Positions 28,774 through 37,728 are shown, numbered from the stretch's first letter. The stretch is DNA of 64,000 nt from SZUA-368 sp028533045 (GCA_050031985.1 JBNAIG010000030.1:1-64000), one strand, 5' to 3'. Numbers and translations are program-made. Notes: generated by a model not told the origin, from the letters alone.

Positions 28774-29254
28774 TAAGGCCCGTTTCTACGGTAACGATTT
28801 TGGTGGCACCGGTTACGGTGTCGCCCTTAACGCCTTCCGCCGCTTCGGTAACGATCAGGTCCATCTTGGGGGGCAGCTTGATGTCCAGAGTTTCCCCTTC
28901 CCACTGAACCACTTTGTAGGTATTCCCTTCGATGAGGAAGTACTTTTTGTCGCCCAAAACATTGGCGGGTACTTCGTACTGGTCAAAGGTATCGTTGTTC
29001 ATGAAGTGGAACGATTCGCCGTCGGTATAAAGATACTGGGAGGCAATGTCTTCCACATCAATCTGCTCCATCGAATCCTGAGCTTTGTGAGTAACCTTAA
29101 GGGCTGCGCCTGTTTTGAGGTTCTTGAGCTTAAGTCTTACGAAGGAGGAACCCTTTCCGGGGTTTACGAATTCCCTTTCTACTACGGAATAGGGATCGCC
29201 CTTTTCCTGAATAAACATGCTGTTATCGATAGCACCGGCTTTAATTGTACCCAT
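28685..29254 (-). CDS. efp: Translation elongation factor P
   Basis: Relieves ribosome stalling at polyproline. 189 aa with three beta-barrel domains: KOW-like N-terminal, OB middle, OB C-terminal ending VKVPIFIKQGEKI. The tip lysine that is modified is Lys34 in NPGKGSSF. The neighbouring epmA supports lysylation-type modification of this residue. AAAGGA lies eight bases before the ATG. The leader holds a long hairpin (29272-29315). Confidence 0.96.
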   Translation of the reverse strand: MGTIKAGAIDNSMFIQEKGDPYSVVEREFVNPGKGSSFVRLKLKNLKTGAALKVTHKAQDSMEQIDVEDIASQYLYTDGESFHFMNNDTFDQYEVPANVLGDKKYFLIEGNTYKVVQWEGETLDIKLPPKMDLIVTEAAEGVKGDTVTGATKIVTVETGLNVKVPIFIKQGEKIRINVDTMEYQERINN

Positions 29255-29271
29255 TCTTATATCCTTTTGCG

Positions 29272-29315
29272 GAGAATCTCACTTGCCATCCCCGGTGCGG
29301 GGTGAGGAAATTCTC
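29272..29315 (-). promoter_or_regulatory. Structured leader of efp
   Basis: A long hairpin: outer arms GAGAAT (29272-29277) and ATTCTC (29310-29315), then CTCAC with GTGAG after a 3-nt bulge, then an inner perfect CCCCG-GTG-CGGGG. It lies between a possible -10 box (TATACT, minus 29345-29340) and the efp Shine-Dalgarno. It could be regulatory or part of a terminator for epmA read-through. Confidence 0.45.
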
Positions 29316-29375
29316 TCAGTGTTCTTGTTTCGGAGCAACAGTATAGCAAAAAAAAGGTAGACCGGAAAGAGGCGA

Positions 29376-30356
29376 TTAGGTGTTTTGAGGAAAGAGAAGG
29401 GTCTCTTTGAGGCTTTCCGCCCCGCTTAAGGCCATAATTAGCCTGTCCATCCCCATAGCGTTACCGGATACCTTGGGATAATTGTCGTGAAAGAAGTCGG
29501 CATAATTCCCGTCAATTCTGTGATTTACCCGGCAATGACTTTTTTCTGTCCCTTCCGCCGCATAGTAGGCAGCTATCTTGTTTTGGTTGGTCTCTTCCGA
29601 GTAACAGTTGGCCAGTTCTATTCCCTTTATGTACATCTCCCAACGCTCCGACCAGAGGGTTCCGGGCTTTTCCTTAGCCAGGGTGGGAATAAAGGAGGGA
29701 TAGTCGGTCAGGACTACGGTTCGGTCTTCCGGGAGAGACGGTTCGACCAGGCTTAGAAAAACTCGGTTAAAGAGGGTTTCCCGGTCATCGTCCTCGTCAA
29801 AGGGGAGGTCAAGGCTGATTAATTCCCGGCGGAGCGATTCCCGGTCGGGGCTTTTTTCCAGGGAGAAGCCGGCGTACTTGAGAAAGGCTTCTTCCATGGT
29901 GAGTACCAGAAAGGGGGCGGAAAAGTAGTGGCGGTTTTTTTCACAGGCCAGGGGAGCGAGCGAGGCAAACAGTTCAGCCGTAAGGGCTATGTTGTCCTGG
30001 TAATCGCTTCCCACTGAATACCACTCGAGCATAGAGAATTCGTTGTTGTGGATTTTGCCGGACTGTTCGTTGTTGCGAAAGGATTTGCTTATTTGGAAAA
30101 GGCTTCCCGACCCCCGGGAGAGGAGTTTTTTCATCCACACTTCCGGGGAGGGAATGAGGTACATTTCATCCCTGTGGCCGGAAAAATTGAATTTTTCCGT
30201 TTTGAAAATTTCCAGGGAGCTCTCCGGTATAAGATCGGGGGATAGAAGGGGTGTTTCTACGGGAAGGTAGTGCCGGGCCAGGAAAAAATCTTCTATGGCC
30301 CGGTAGAGTTTGAAGCGGAAACGGGCCGCTTCAAAGGGGGTTGCGAAAGCGCTCAC
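29376..30356 (-). CDS. epmA: EF-P lysyl/beta-lysyl ligase (PoxA/GenX/YjeA)
   Basis: Class II lysyl-tRNA synthetase-like catalytic domain without the anticodon-binding domain, 326 aa as usual for EpmA. Motif 2 is seen in FQISKSFRNNE with NNEFSMLEWY, and motif 3 in GNAMGMDRLIMAL. It activates lysine or (R)-beta-lysine and attaches it to Lys34 of EF-P, encoded next door. EpmB (beta-lysine mutase) is not in this window. Start is GTG directly abutting the ferredoxin stop, with no clear Shine-Dalgarno, so translation is probably coupled. Confidence 0.92.
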   Translation of the reverse strand: MSAFATPFEAARFRFKLYRAIEDFFLARHYLPVETPLLSPDLIPESSLEIFKTEKFNFSGHRDEMYLIPSPEVWMKKLLSRGSGSLFQISKSFRNNEQSGKIHNNEFSMLEWYSVGSDYQDNIALTAELFASLAPLACEKNRHYFSAPFLVLTMEEAFLKYAGFSLEKSPDRESLRRELISLDLPFDEDDDRETLFNRVFLSLVEPSLPEDRTVVLTDYPSFIPTLAKEKPGTLWSERWEMYIKGIELANCYSEETNQNKIAAYYAAEGTEKSHCRVNHRIDGNYADFFHDNYPKVSGNAMGMDRLIMALSGAESLKETLLFPQNT

Positions 30357-30530
30357 CTAAGACTGACTGATACAGTCGGCAGGACAGGCGTCTACACAGG
30401 CACCGCAGTCGGTACAGAGATCGGGATTAATAACTCTTGCTCCGTCTTTTTCGCTGATTGCTTCAACGGGACATTCCGGTTCGCAAGCTCCGCAGTTCAC
30501 GCATTCTGAGGCGTCGATTACATGGGCCAT
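30357..30530 (-). CDS. 2[4Fe-4S] ferredoxin
   Basis: 57-aa clostridial-type ferredoxin. Two cluster motifs CxxCxxCxxxCP are visible: Cys10/13/16/20 with Pro21 and Cys39/42/45/49 with Pro50. It is a low-potential electron carrier, a likely partner of NfnAB (53634-55912) and of fermentation enzymes. GGAGG (30540-30536) lies five bases before the ATG. It is the first gene of the ferredoxin-epmA unit. Confidence 0.95.
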   Translation of the reverse strand: MAHVIDASECVNCGACEPECPVEAISEKDGARVINPDLCTDCGACVDACPADCISQS

Positions 30531-30560
30531 AGGGTCCTCCCTTGTTTTTGTTACACCACT

Positions 30561-30589
30561 ATTTTAGTGATTCCTATGTAAAAAAGCAA
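30561..30589 (-). promoter_or_regulatory. Promoter of the ferredoxin-epmA operon
   Basis: On the minus strand TTGCTT (30589-30584), a 17-bp spacer and TAAAAT (30566-30561); leader about 25 nt. Confidence 0.6.
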
Positions 30590-30646
30590 GTGAGGGAAAA
30601 GAGAAAATCACCTTATCAGAGAGTCTTTTCTCTTTCCTCACTCCGG

Positions 30647-30681
30647 TGATATTGACTGATATCATTGAATCATAATATGAT
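30647..30681 (+). promoter_or_regulatory. metF promoter with inverted repeat
   Basis: TTGACT at 30652-30657, an 18-bp spacer and TATGAT at 30676-30681. The -35 box sits inside a perfect inverted repeat TGATAT-TGACTG-ATATCA (30647-30664), a plausible operator. Confidence 0.5.
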
Positions 30682-30710
30682 GATCTGTATATTTTCCAGA
30701 TGAGGCAAAA

Positions 30711-31607
30711 ATGAAAGTTGCAGATATATTGAATTCCGTTAAACATACTTCGGTCAGTTTTGAGTTCTTCCCTCCCAAAACGGAGAAGGGGTTTCAAAAC
30801 CTTTATAACACCATGGAGGAGCTGGAGGCTCTTAAGCCGTCCTATGTGAGTGTTACCTACGGCGCGGGCGGTTCGACCCGGGAGAATACCCACAAGTTGG
30901 TAACCCGTATAAAAAAAGAGTCGGTCCATGAAGTGGTGGCACACTTAACCTGTGTCGGTTCAACCCGGGACGAGGTGGCCCGCATACTTGACGACTATGA
31001 TGAAGCGGGTGTTCAGAACATCCTGGCCCTCCGGGGAGATCTTCCTCAGGGAATGACTGAATGGAATCCTTCGGGCAAGGGTTTTGATTATGCGGCGGAC
31101 CTGGTGGATTTCGTCAAAAAGCGAAAGCCCCATTTTGGGATAGGTGTAGCCGGTTTTCCCGAGGGCCATCCGGAGGCGCTGAACCGATTGAAGGAGATTG
31201 ATTATCTTAAGGAGAAGGTCGACAAAGGGGCGGACTATATTGTAACCCAGCTCTTTTTTGACAACCGGGATTATTACGACTTTGTGGACCGCTGTTCGGT
31301 GGCATCCATCAATATTCCGGCTGTGGCGGGGATTATGGCCATTACTTCGAAGAAATCCATGGTGCGCATGGCCGAGCTTTCCGCCAATGCCCGTTTCCCT
31401 GCTCCCCTTTTAAGGTTGATTAATCGGGCCGAGGGGGATGAACTGGTCGCCAGAGCGGGAATCCATTGGGCCACGGAGCAGGTGAGGGACCTCATCGACA
31501 ACGATGTGCCCGGTGTCCATCTCTACACTCTGAATAACGCCCATGTTTCCACGGAGATCTGTCGAAACCTGGGACTGGGAGACTTTTCGGCTCTTAATCG
31601 TTCTTAA
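30711..31607 (+). CDS. metF: 5,10-methylenetetrahydrofolate reductase
   Basis: Flavoprotein making 5-methyl-THF for methionine synthesis or one-carbon metabolism. 298 aa TIM barrel. Visible are the FEFFPPKTEKG start with the catalytic Glu, VTYGAGGSTR, HLTCVG, ALRGD, GVAGFPEGHPE and TQLFFDN. TGAGG lies five bases before the ATG. Its stop overlaps the convergent lipoprotein gene by 4 bp. Confidence 0.95.
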   Translation: MKVADILNSVKHTSVSFEFFPPKTEKGFQNLYNTMEELEALKPSYVSVTYGAGGSTRENTHKLVTRIKKESVHEVVAHLTCVGSTRDEVARILDDYDEAGVQNILALRGDLPQGMTEWNPSGKGFDYAADLVDFVKKRKPHFGIGVAGFPEGHPEALNRLKEIDYLKEKVDKGADYIVTQLFFDNRDYYDFVDRCSVASINIPAVAGIMAITSKKSMVRMAELSANARFPAPLLRLINRAEGDELVARAGIHWATEQVRDLIDNDVPGVHLYTLNNAHVSTEICRNLGLGDFSALNRS

Positions 31608-32500
31608 TTCTTTGACAGGGCCCGGAGGTATTTCTTCTGGGCCTTTTTCATGTAGCGAATCGCCAGAAAGGCGGGGGCGGTGATGTGCTGGTTCGGAAAG
31701 TCGGACAGGGCCTCTTCGTAATTGCTCTTGTTGATACCTTTCTTGAGAGGGTGGCAGAGGGGCAGTCGGCCCGGTTCGGAAAGAATGAGCAGGGGCGTTG
31801 AGTTTTCTCCGTTTGTCCGGAAGAAATGATCCGTCCCAAGAACGAAAAAGGGCTCTTCTCCTTCTAAATATTCAAAAACCTGTTCTATTCTATTTAAGAG
31901 ATGTCCTTCATCTTCGTCATCCAGCAGGGAGAGGGCCGGTGGATTCTGTATCAGAAGGGCAGGACCATTTTGAGGGATCTCATAGGTGTAGACGAGCCCC
32001 CCGGCTTCTTCGCCAGTCAGTTTTGTCAGGATTAATCGGTCTTCCCCCTCTTCTAGGGTACTGTTAAAGTCATAAAGGTAACGGAGAAAGTCCAAGTGCT
32101 CTTCGTAGAGATAGAGGTAGCCCGCCCGCCCGCTTAAGTCCGCCGCCGAATCGGCATAGAAAAGGGTTCCGTTCAATAGGGCGTTGGCCTGAACCAAACC
32201 GTCTTCCGGGATAAACCACAAATCAAGCTGGACGATCCCTTCGCTGTGAAGAAGGGGTACCAGGTACTTTAATACCTCCAGGCCTCCGCTATAGCCCCGG
32301 GTATCCACCAGGGTTACCACTTCGTTCTCTTTAAACTGGTCAAGGACCCACTTGTCCGGCTTGATGCTGTTCAGACGGATCTCCCGGGCCAGCAGGGCCG
32401 CCTCGTCTACCGTATAGGGGCGGGGGTGTTTTTCCTTGCCGCAGGAAAGGGTGAGTAAAAGGGAGGCAAAAATAAGGGAAGCTGTTAAAATACGTGACAA
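31604..32500 (-). CDS. Lipoprotein of unknown function
   Basis: 298 aa with a lipoprotein signal peptide ending LLTLSC. The body is mixed alpha/beta with no recognised family; it has a VVTLVDTRGYSGG strand-loop and a Lys-rich C-terminus. The start is TTG at 32500, supported by AAGGAG eight bases upstream. It is a monocistronic unit between metF and the MCE operon. Confidence 0.7.
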   Translation of the reverse strand: MSRILTASLIFASLLLTLSCGKEKHPRPYTVDEAALLAREIRLNSIKPDKWVLDQFKENEVVTLVDTRGYSGGLEVLKYLVPLLHSEGIVQLDLWFIPEDGLVQANALLNGTLFYADSAADLSGRAGYLYLYEEHLDFLRYLYDFNSTLEEGEDRLILTKLTGEEAGGLVYTYEIPQNGPALLIQNPPALSLLDDEDEGHLLNRIEQVFEYLEGEEPFFVLGTDHFFRTNGENSTPLLILSEPGRLPLCHPLKKGINKSNYEEALSDFPNQHITAPAFLAIRYMKKAQKKYLRALSKN

Positions 32501-32573
32501 TCGCTGGACTCCTTCTGTGCCGAATAGATTAGCACCAATCGGCGAAAAAAAAAAGTATTATCCCCAAAATAGC

Positions 32574-32602
32574 TTGTTCCCCCTTTGGGGGGGATATATA
32601 AT
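32574..32602 (+). promoter_or_regulatory. Leaderless promoter of the MCE operon
   Basis: TTGTTC at 32574-32579, a 17-bp spacer and perfect TATAAT at 32597-32602, ending 6 bp before the ATG at 32609. There is no Shine-Dalgarno. Confidence 0.65.
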
Positions 32603-32608
32603 TAAGCC

Positions 32609-33382
32609 ATGGTATCGGCAATTGGAAGGAAGGCCCGCCTTAAGGTGGCTACCTACTCGGAAGCGGTGGGTTTTTTCCTTTTTCTTATAAAAGAGACCTT
32701 TTTCTTTCTCCAGAAGAGGCGCATTGGTTTAAGGGTTCTTATTATGCAGATCTTTTTTACCGGTGTGGAAGCCCTTTCGGTCATAGCTCTCCTTTCTCTG
32801 GGGATGGGAGCGGTTCTGATTGTGCAGGGGAACTCTATTATGCCTCTCCTGGGAGATCCGACCCTTCTTTACGAGATTCTCATAGTAGTCATTATGCGGG
32901 AGATGGGCCCTCTGGTAACGGCCTTTATTATTACCGCCCGTTCGGGAAGCGCCATAACCACCGAGCTGGGAAACATGGTCATCTCCCATGAAATGGAAGC
33001 CTATATGTCGGTGGGAATCAACCCTATTTCCCAGTTGGGCGTGCCACGGCTCATCGGGGTAACCACGGCCATGATTCTTTTGAACATCTATTTTAACCTT
33101 TTTGGCTTGCTCGGTTCCTGGTTGGTGGCCAATCTTATCTCGCCCTTTCCCTTTCGGGAGTACATCACTGGTCTGGTTATGCAGATTGAACTGGTTGATG
33201 TGATCTCCTCTTTTCTCAAGAGCTTTGTCTTTGGACTGATTATCGCCGTAGTTTCCGTCTATCATGGATTCAAGGTGAATCTGGCCGTTACGGAAGTGCC
33301 GGTTAAGACCATTCAGTCTATTGGAACCTCCATCGTCGGCTGTATTCTGGCCGATGTCATTATTATTGTGGCGCTGCTTTAG
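32609..33382 (+). CDS. MlaE-family lipid ABC permease
   Basis: 257 aa with about five membrane helices and the conserved MlaE core: EMGPLVTAFIITARSGSAITTELG, then MxV...NP (SVGINPISQLGVPR). It forms the membrane channel of an MCE phospholipid transporter with the ATPase (33391) and MCE protein (34143). First gene of the operon and probably translated from a leaderless mRNA. Confidence 0.92.
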   Translation: MVSAIGRKARLKVATYSEAVGFFLFLIKETFFFLQKRRIGLRVLIMQIFFTGVEALSVIALLSLGMGAVLIVQGNSIMPLLGDPTLLYEILIVVIMREMGPLVTAFIITARSGSAITTELGNMVISHEMEAYMSVGINPISQLGVPRLIGVTTAMILLNIYFNLFGLLGSWLVANLISPFPFREYITGLVMQIELVDVISSFLKSFVFGLIIAVVSVYHGFKVNLAVTEVPVKTIQSIGTSIVGCILADVIIIVALL

Positions 33383-33390
33383 GGGACACT

Positions 33391-34131
33391 GTGGAAGAGA
33401 TGATTAAACTGGACAATGTTTCCTATCTTGTGGCGGGCGAGCCGATTATTGCGGACATTAACCTCTCCTTTCCCGAGGGGTCTACCACGATTATCATTGG
33501 TCCTTCGGGCTGCGGGAAGTCCACCATGCTCAAGATAGCCGCCGGGCTCTATCCCAACATAGAGGGGAAAGTCCTTTTTAAAGGGCAGGATGTGTCCCGG
33601 ATGAATGAGAAGGAGTACCAGTTTATGCAGAGGCAGACGGGCTTTCTTTTCCAGGACGGGGCGCTCTGGGCCAATATGTCCCTCCGGGATAACCTGACTC
33701 TCCCTGTTCTGGTCACGGATCCAAAAATATCCCGGGACAAGCTGGAGGAGATAGTTAAATCCACAACGGCCATAATGAACTTTATCGAGCCCCTGGACCA
33801 GCGCCCGGCAGCCCTCTCCGCCGGGGAGAGAAAGATTTTCTCCTTCCTCCGCTCCATTGTGACCGACCCGGATATATTTTTTATGGACGAGCCCACCACT
33901 TTTATCGACAGAAACAAGGTGGGGCTGCTCAAAGAGAAGATTTTGGCCCTCAAGGAAGAGGGAAAGACCATCATCGGCATAACCCATGATACGGACTTCG
34001 CCATGGAATTGGCGGACTACTTTGTTCTCCTGAGCGGGGGGCGGGTCCTGTCCTACGGGCCGGTGGATGAGGTTCTGGCCAGCCGGGATCCGGTGGTTCA
34101 GGTATTTATTAATGATTTTTTCCAGAAATAG
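33391..34131 (+). CDS. MlaF-family lipid ABC ATPase
   Basis: 246 aa with Walker A GPSGCGKST, the Q-loop (FQDGALWANMS, typical of MlaF), signature LSAGERKIF (LSGGQ variant), Walker B FFMDEP and switch His in THD. Powers MlaE. Start is GTG at 33391, 8 bp after mlaE, with AGGGG upstream; an ATG three codons later is possible. Confidence 0.92.
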   Translation: MEEMIKLDNVSYLVAGEPIIADINLSFPEGSTTIIIGPSGCGKSTMLKIAAGLYPNIEGKVLFKGQDVSRMNEKEYQFMQRQTGFLFQDGALWANMSLRDNLTLPVLVTDPKISRDKLEEIVKSTTAIMNFIEPLDQRPAALSAGERKIFSFLRSIVTDPDIFFMDEPTTFIDRNKVGLLKEKILALKEEGKTIIGITHDTDFAMELADYFVLLSGGRVLSYGPVDEVLASRDPVVQVFINDFFQK

Positions 34132-34142
34132 GGGAGTTTTTC

Positions 34143-35150
34143 ATGACCTTTAAATTTCGTTATGCCGACCGAATAGTGGGCATCTTCATATTGGTAGCCC
34201 TCTTGTTTGTGCTCTTCATGCTGGTCGTGGCCGGGGTGAATCGCCAGTGGTTTGCCCATCAGTACCGCTATCACAGCCGCTTTACTTCCGCCTCGGGGCT
34301 CTCCGTGGGAATGGCCATAAGCTTTAAGGGTGTGGAAGTGGGATCGGTCAAGGACTTTAGACTGAATGAGGAGAATACCATAGATATGGACCTGGTGATT
34401 TACGAGGCCTATATCGATAAGCTTAAGCCGAATTCTGTCCTGGAGCTTACGTCCAATCCTTTGGGGCTGGGCGGGGGCCTGACGCTCTATCCCGGCAATA
34501 ACGACAGTCCCTTTCCCGAAGAGGGCTCCTACATCCCCTCCACCCAGTTTGAAGAGGGGCAGCTTCTGGTGGCCCAAGGGCTAACACAGAAAGAGGAGGG
34601 AGGCGACATGATAAGCGAGCTTATGTCCACCGTCCCCGATCTTTTGACCCATGTGGACGAAACGGTTGTGTCCGTGAACAGCCTTATCATTACCCTGGAC
34701 CGTTCCCTTCAGGGCGATCCCGGCGCCGGGCCGGTGGGGGAAATACTCTGGGACGCAGAAGGGGCCTTGGAAGAGGTGAATGTCCTTTTAGCCGGTTTGA
34801 CCTCTCTGGTAAGCGAATTGGAAGAGGCGGAGAATCTGATTCCCCAGCTGGTGGGCACCGAAGGGGTGGTGGGCGGCCTTTTTTCCGACGAGGCCGATTT
34901 TTACGGTCATATCACCGGTCTGACAGACCAGGTTTTAGTCAGCCTTTATAATCTTTCCACCCTAACCGGGACCCTGAGCGGAAGCAGTCCCCAGATCGAA
35001 TTGATCCTGACCCAGCTCTCCTCCACGCTGACCGAAGCGGAGGATGTTTTGGAAGGGCTTTCCAATAATCCCCTTCTCAAAGGGGGAATCGAAGAAAACG
35101 TCGAGGTCCCCTCTGGGGGCGGTGCTTCCCACAGGGACGAGGAGTTTTAG
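34143..35150 (+). CDS. MCE-domain (MlaD-like) lipid transport protein
   Basis: 335 aa. One N-terminal membrane helix (about 13-32) is followed by a single MCE domain (about 38-120; FTSASGLSVGMAISFKGVEVGSV start) and a long C-terminal helical/flexible tail rich in Leu, Glu and Ser that could form a tunnel or stalk. Binds hydrophobic substrates and passes them between membranes. AGGGGAG precedes the ATG. The next gene begins at the very next base after the stop. Confidence 0.9.
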   Translation: MTFKFRYADRIVGIFILVALLFVLFMLVVAGVNRQWFAHQYRYHSRFTSASGLSVGMAISFKGVEVGSVKDFRLNEENTIDMDLVIYEAYIDKLKPNSVLELTSNPLGLGGGLTLYPGNNDSPFPEEGSYIPSTQFEEGQLLVAQGLTQKEEGGDMISELMSTVPDLLTHVDETVVSVNSLIITLDRSLQGDPGAGPVGEILWDAEGALEEVNVLLAGLTSLVSELEEAENLIPQLVGTEGVVGGLFSDEADFYGHITGLTDQVLVSLYNLSTLTGTLSGSSPQIELILTQLSSTLTEAEDVLEGLSNNPLLKGGIEENVEVPSGGGASHRDEEF

Positions 35151-36008
35151 ATGAAAGGGGTATTTTTATACGTATTTTTAGGTTTGGCCCTGTTATTCGC
35201 CGGATGTTCCTCTCTTCCCGGGGATGCCGAGGCGGTGACCGAGCGTTTTGAGGCGGCTACGGGGGTCTATAATCTGGGGGAGAGCCAGTTTAATCAGGGG
35301 CTGTATGAGGCGTCCCGGCTGAGTTTTGAATCGGCCCTGTTCCAATATGCCGTGCTTGATGAGCGGGAAGGGGTGGTAAAATCCTACCTGGCCATGGGGA
35401 AGAGTGCGGCGGCTCTGGGGAATCATGGGGAGGCTCTCAAGAGTTTTGAAGAGGCCCTTCCTTTGGCGGAAGATTTGGAGGACAACCTCCTGATTCGGGA
35501 TACGGCGAACCACTTTGCCAACTGCTATTTGGCTATGGATGACCTGGAACGTGCCGGAATATGGAGTGAATACGGCCCTGTGAATGGGGATGATTCCCGG
35601 GAAATGGCCGAATACTACCGTTTAAAAGGGACCCTGGCCAAGCGGGAAGGGACGTATGAAGAGGCTTTGACCCTTTATGACAGGGCTTTAAAGATCGATA
35701 AGGGGTTAAAAGACTCACTTCAAATGGGAACCAATTATTATCTCAAAGGTTCGGCCTACTCTCTTATGGGCCAGTATGAAATGGCTGAATCGGCCCTGCT
35801 CACCGCTTTAAAAGAGGACCGTTTTTATGAAATCCTTCCGGGGATTGCGGCGGATTTGACCGCTCTGGGGCTTGTTCTGGAGAAGGATGGCCGGGAAGAA
35901 GAGGCTCTGGTCTACTTCCATAGGGCCTATTTGGCCTGGAAGGGACAGGGTAATGAGGAAAAAGCGGCCCAATTGGAATTAAAGGCCGCCCCTTTCCGGG
36001 AAGATTAA
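35151..36008 (+). CDS. TPR lipoprotein of the MCE operon
   Basis: 285 aa with a lipobox (LLFAGC) and about five tetratricopeptide-like repeats: YNLGESQFNQGLY, YLAMGKSAAALGN, YYRLKGTLAKREG, YYLKGSAYSLMGQ and LGLVLEKDGREEE. It directly abuts the MCE gene (0-bp gap), so it is very likely a component or assembly factor of this transporter, perhaps standing in for the missing MlaA/MlaC parts; that role is inferred. Its stop overlaps the convergent kinase by 4 bp. Confidence 0.8.
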   Translation: MKGVFLYVFLGLALLFAGCSSLPGDAEAVTERFEAATGVYNLGESQFNQGLYEASRLSFESALFQYAVLDEREGVVKSYLAMGKSAAALGNHGEALKSFEEALPLAEDLEDNLLIRDTANHFANCYLAMDDLERAGIWSEYGPVNGDDSREMAEYYRLKGTLAKREGTYEEALTLYDRALKIDKGLKDSLQMGTNYYLKGSAYSLMGQYEMAESALLTALKEDRFYEILPGIAADLTALGLVLEKDGREEEALVYFHRAYLAWKGQGNEEKAAQLELKAAPFRED

Positions 36009-37639
36009 GCCGGGGAGAGGGGAAGGCTGATTCGGAATTCCGACCCCCGACCCGGTTCGCTTAGAACAGAAATTTCACCGTTGTGATCTTTGATTGTGCC
36101 GTAAGCGGCGGAGAGGCCCAGCCCGGTTCCGGAGTTCTCTTTTTTCGTGGTGAAAAAGGGGTTGAAAATCATACCCATTGTCTCACGGGACATTCCGCAG
36201 CCCGTATCTTTTACGATTAGGCAGACTTTACCGTCTTCTTCCTTCTGAGGGTAACAGGAGTAGAGGATTTCTCCTTTGCCGGAAATCGCGTCATAGGCAT
36301 TAATCCCCACATTAAGAAGAACATTTTGAAGCTGGCTTTCGTCTCCCCGGACAAGGAGGGGACTTTCGGCTAAATCCATTTTCAAAAGGACTCTTTTGTT
36401 TATGCTTCTTTCCAGCATGAAAACGGTCTCTTTCACTATTTCCTGGAGGACGACAGGTTCCTTGCGGTTAATTCCTTTTCGGGCGAAGCAGAGCATTTTA
36501 TCAATCAGTTTTGTGGATCGGGTCAGGGAGCTGCGGATCATTCTAAAATATTTTTTGTGCAACAGGTCGGTCGTTTCGTTATCAATGACTTCTACCAGAC
36601 CGCTTATTACCATGAGCTGATTATTGAAGTCGTGGGCTATTCCCCCGGCCAGCTGTCCTACGGCTTTGAGTTTTTCCGATTGAACCAGTTCCTCTTCCAG
36701 TTCCACAAGGTTATTAATATTTCGGATGATCGATATGATTCTTTCTTCTTCATTAATAAGGGCTTTTTTGAGGGACATTTCCAGCCACAGGGGAGAGTTG
36801 TCGTATTTCCCGGTAAGCCATTTGAAAAGCTGGGGACCTTCCTCCTCTGTTTTTTTAAGTTTTTCATGGAAGCTTTCCCGGGAATATTCCTCCTCATTCG
36901 AATAGAGTCGGCTCATGTCAAAGGAGGGTGTCCCTAGGCCGTTGCAGTCGAAGATTTGAAGAACCGTCTCGTTGGCGTCGATTATTTCTCCATTGGACGG
37001 GTCAATAATAAGAATTCCGTCTGCGGCGGACTGGAAAATGGTCTCATAGTTCCGACCGTTTCTATGAGCCTTGCGGAGTGCTGTGTAAATTCCATTGGTA
37101 AAGTAACGGACAATAAATGTTAAAATAATGAGGAAAGCGGTGAGAATGGTAATATCGTAGTGCCAGATATAGGGTGAGACATGGTAGGTGAGAATTCCGG
37201 CTAGCTCCAGCATTCCCTGCAGAGTAACTGTAAAGACCAATAGGGAGGTGTAGAGCCAGTAGAGAGTGTTTTCCAGAAGAAGTCCTGCTATGATAATCGT
37301 AACGGGGATAAACATGGCCGTTACGTCATGAATCCCGTCTCCCAACAGCAGGAGGGCATTATCCATAAACAAGAGAGAAAGCATGAGAAGGCTTGAGGCA
37401 ATGAGATAATGCTCTTTGCTAAAGCTGATTTTGATAATGCCAATTACTATGACCGCAACAATAGAGTCGTGTATGGCAAAATCGTCTCCAATATAAAAAA
37501 GGAAGAGAGAGATGACCAAGGATGAGTAGAACATTAAATCGACTATTTGGGAAAGGATTTGTTTCTTGTATTCCAGTGTTTCGGGGAAGTCTTTTGAATT
37601 GTTCATTCCCGTTGTTGCCTGCCTTATACTCTCAGCCAT
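36005..37639 (-). CDS. Membrane PAS sensor histidine kinase
   Basis: 544 aa. Six membrane helices (about 30-180) are followed by a PAS domain (about 195-310), HisKA with phospho-His in LAGGIAHDFNN and HATPase with DTGCGMS and GTGLGLSA. Same NtrB-like subtype as the hybrid kinase at 25340 but without a receiver. No adjacent regulator: an orphan kinase. ATG at 37639 has AGGA too close for normal use; an ATG 11 codons in is an alternative. Confidence 0.88.
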   Translation of the reverse strand: MAESIRQATTGMNNSKDFPETLEYKKQILSQIVDLMFYSSLVISLFLFYIGDDFAIHDSIVAVIVIGIIKISFSKEHYLIASSLLMLSLLFMDNALLLLGDGIHDVTAMFIPVTIIIAGLLLENTLYWLYTSLLVFTVTLQGMLELAGILTYHVSPYIWHYDITILTAFLIILTFIVRYFTNGIYTALRKAHRNGRNYETIFQSAADGILIIDPSNGEIIDANETVLQIFDCNGLGTPSFDMSRLYSNEEEYSRESFHEKLKKTEEEGPQLFKWLTGKYDNSPLWLEMSLKKALINEEERIISIIRNINNLVELEEELVQSEKLKAVGQLAGGIAHDFNNQLMVISGLVEVIDNETTDLLHKKYFRMIRSSLTRSTKLIDKMLCFARKGINRKEPVVLQEIVKETVFMLERSINKRVLLKMDLAESPLLVRGDESQLQNVLLNVGINAYDAISGKGEILYSCYPQKEEDGKVCLIVKDTGCGMSRETMGMIFNPFFTTKKENSGTGLGLSAAYGTIKDHNGEISVLSEPGRGSEFRISLPLSPA

Positions 37640-37728
37640 TTCCTATATTATTAGTCAAATGAGTAAAAAAGACAAGAAAAGGAAAGAATATCTTCTCATT
37701 TTACGGCATATTTATTATCTTACCCTCC

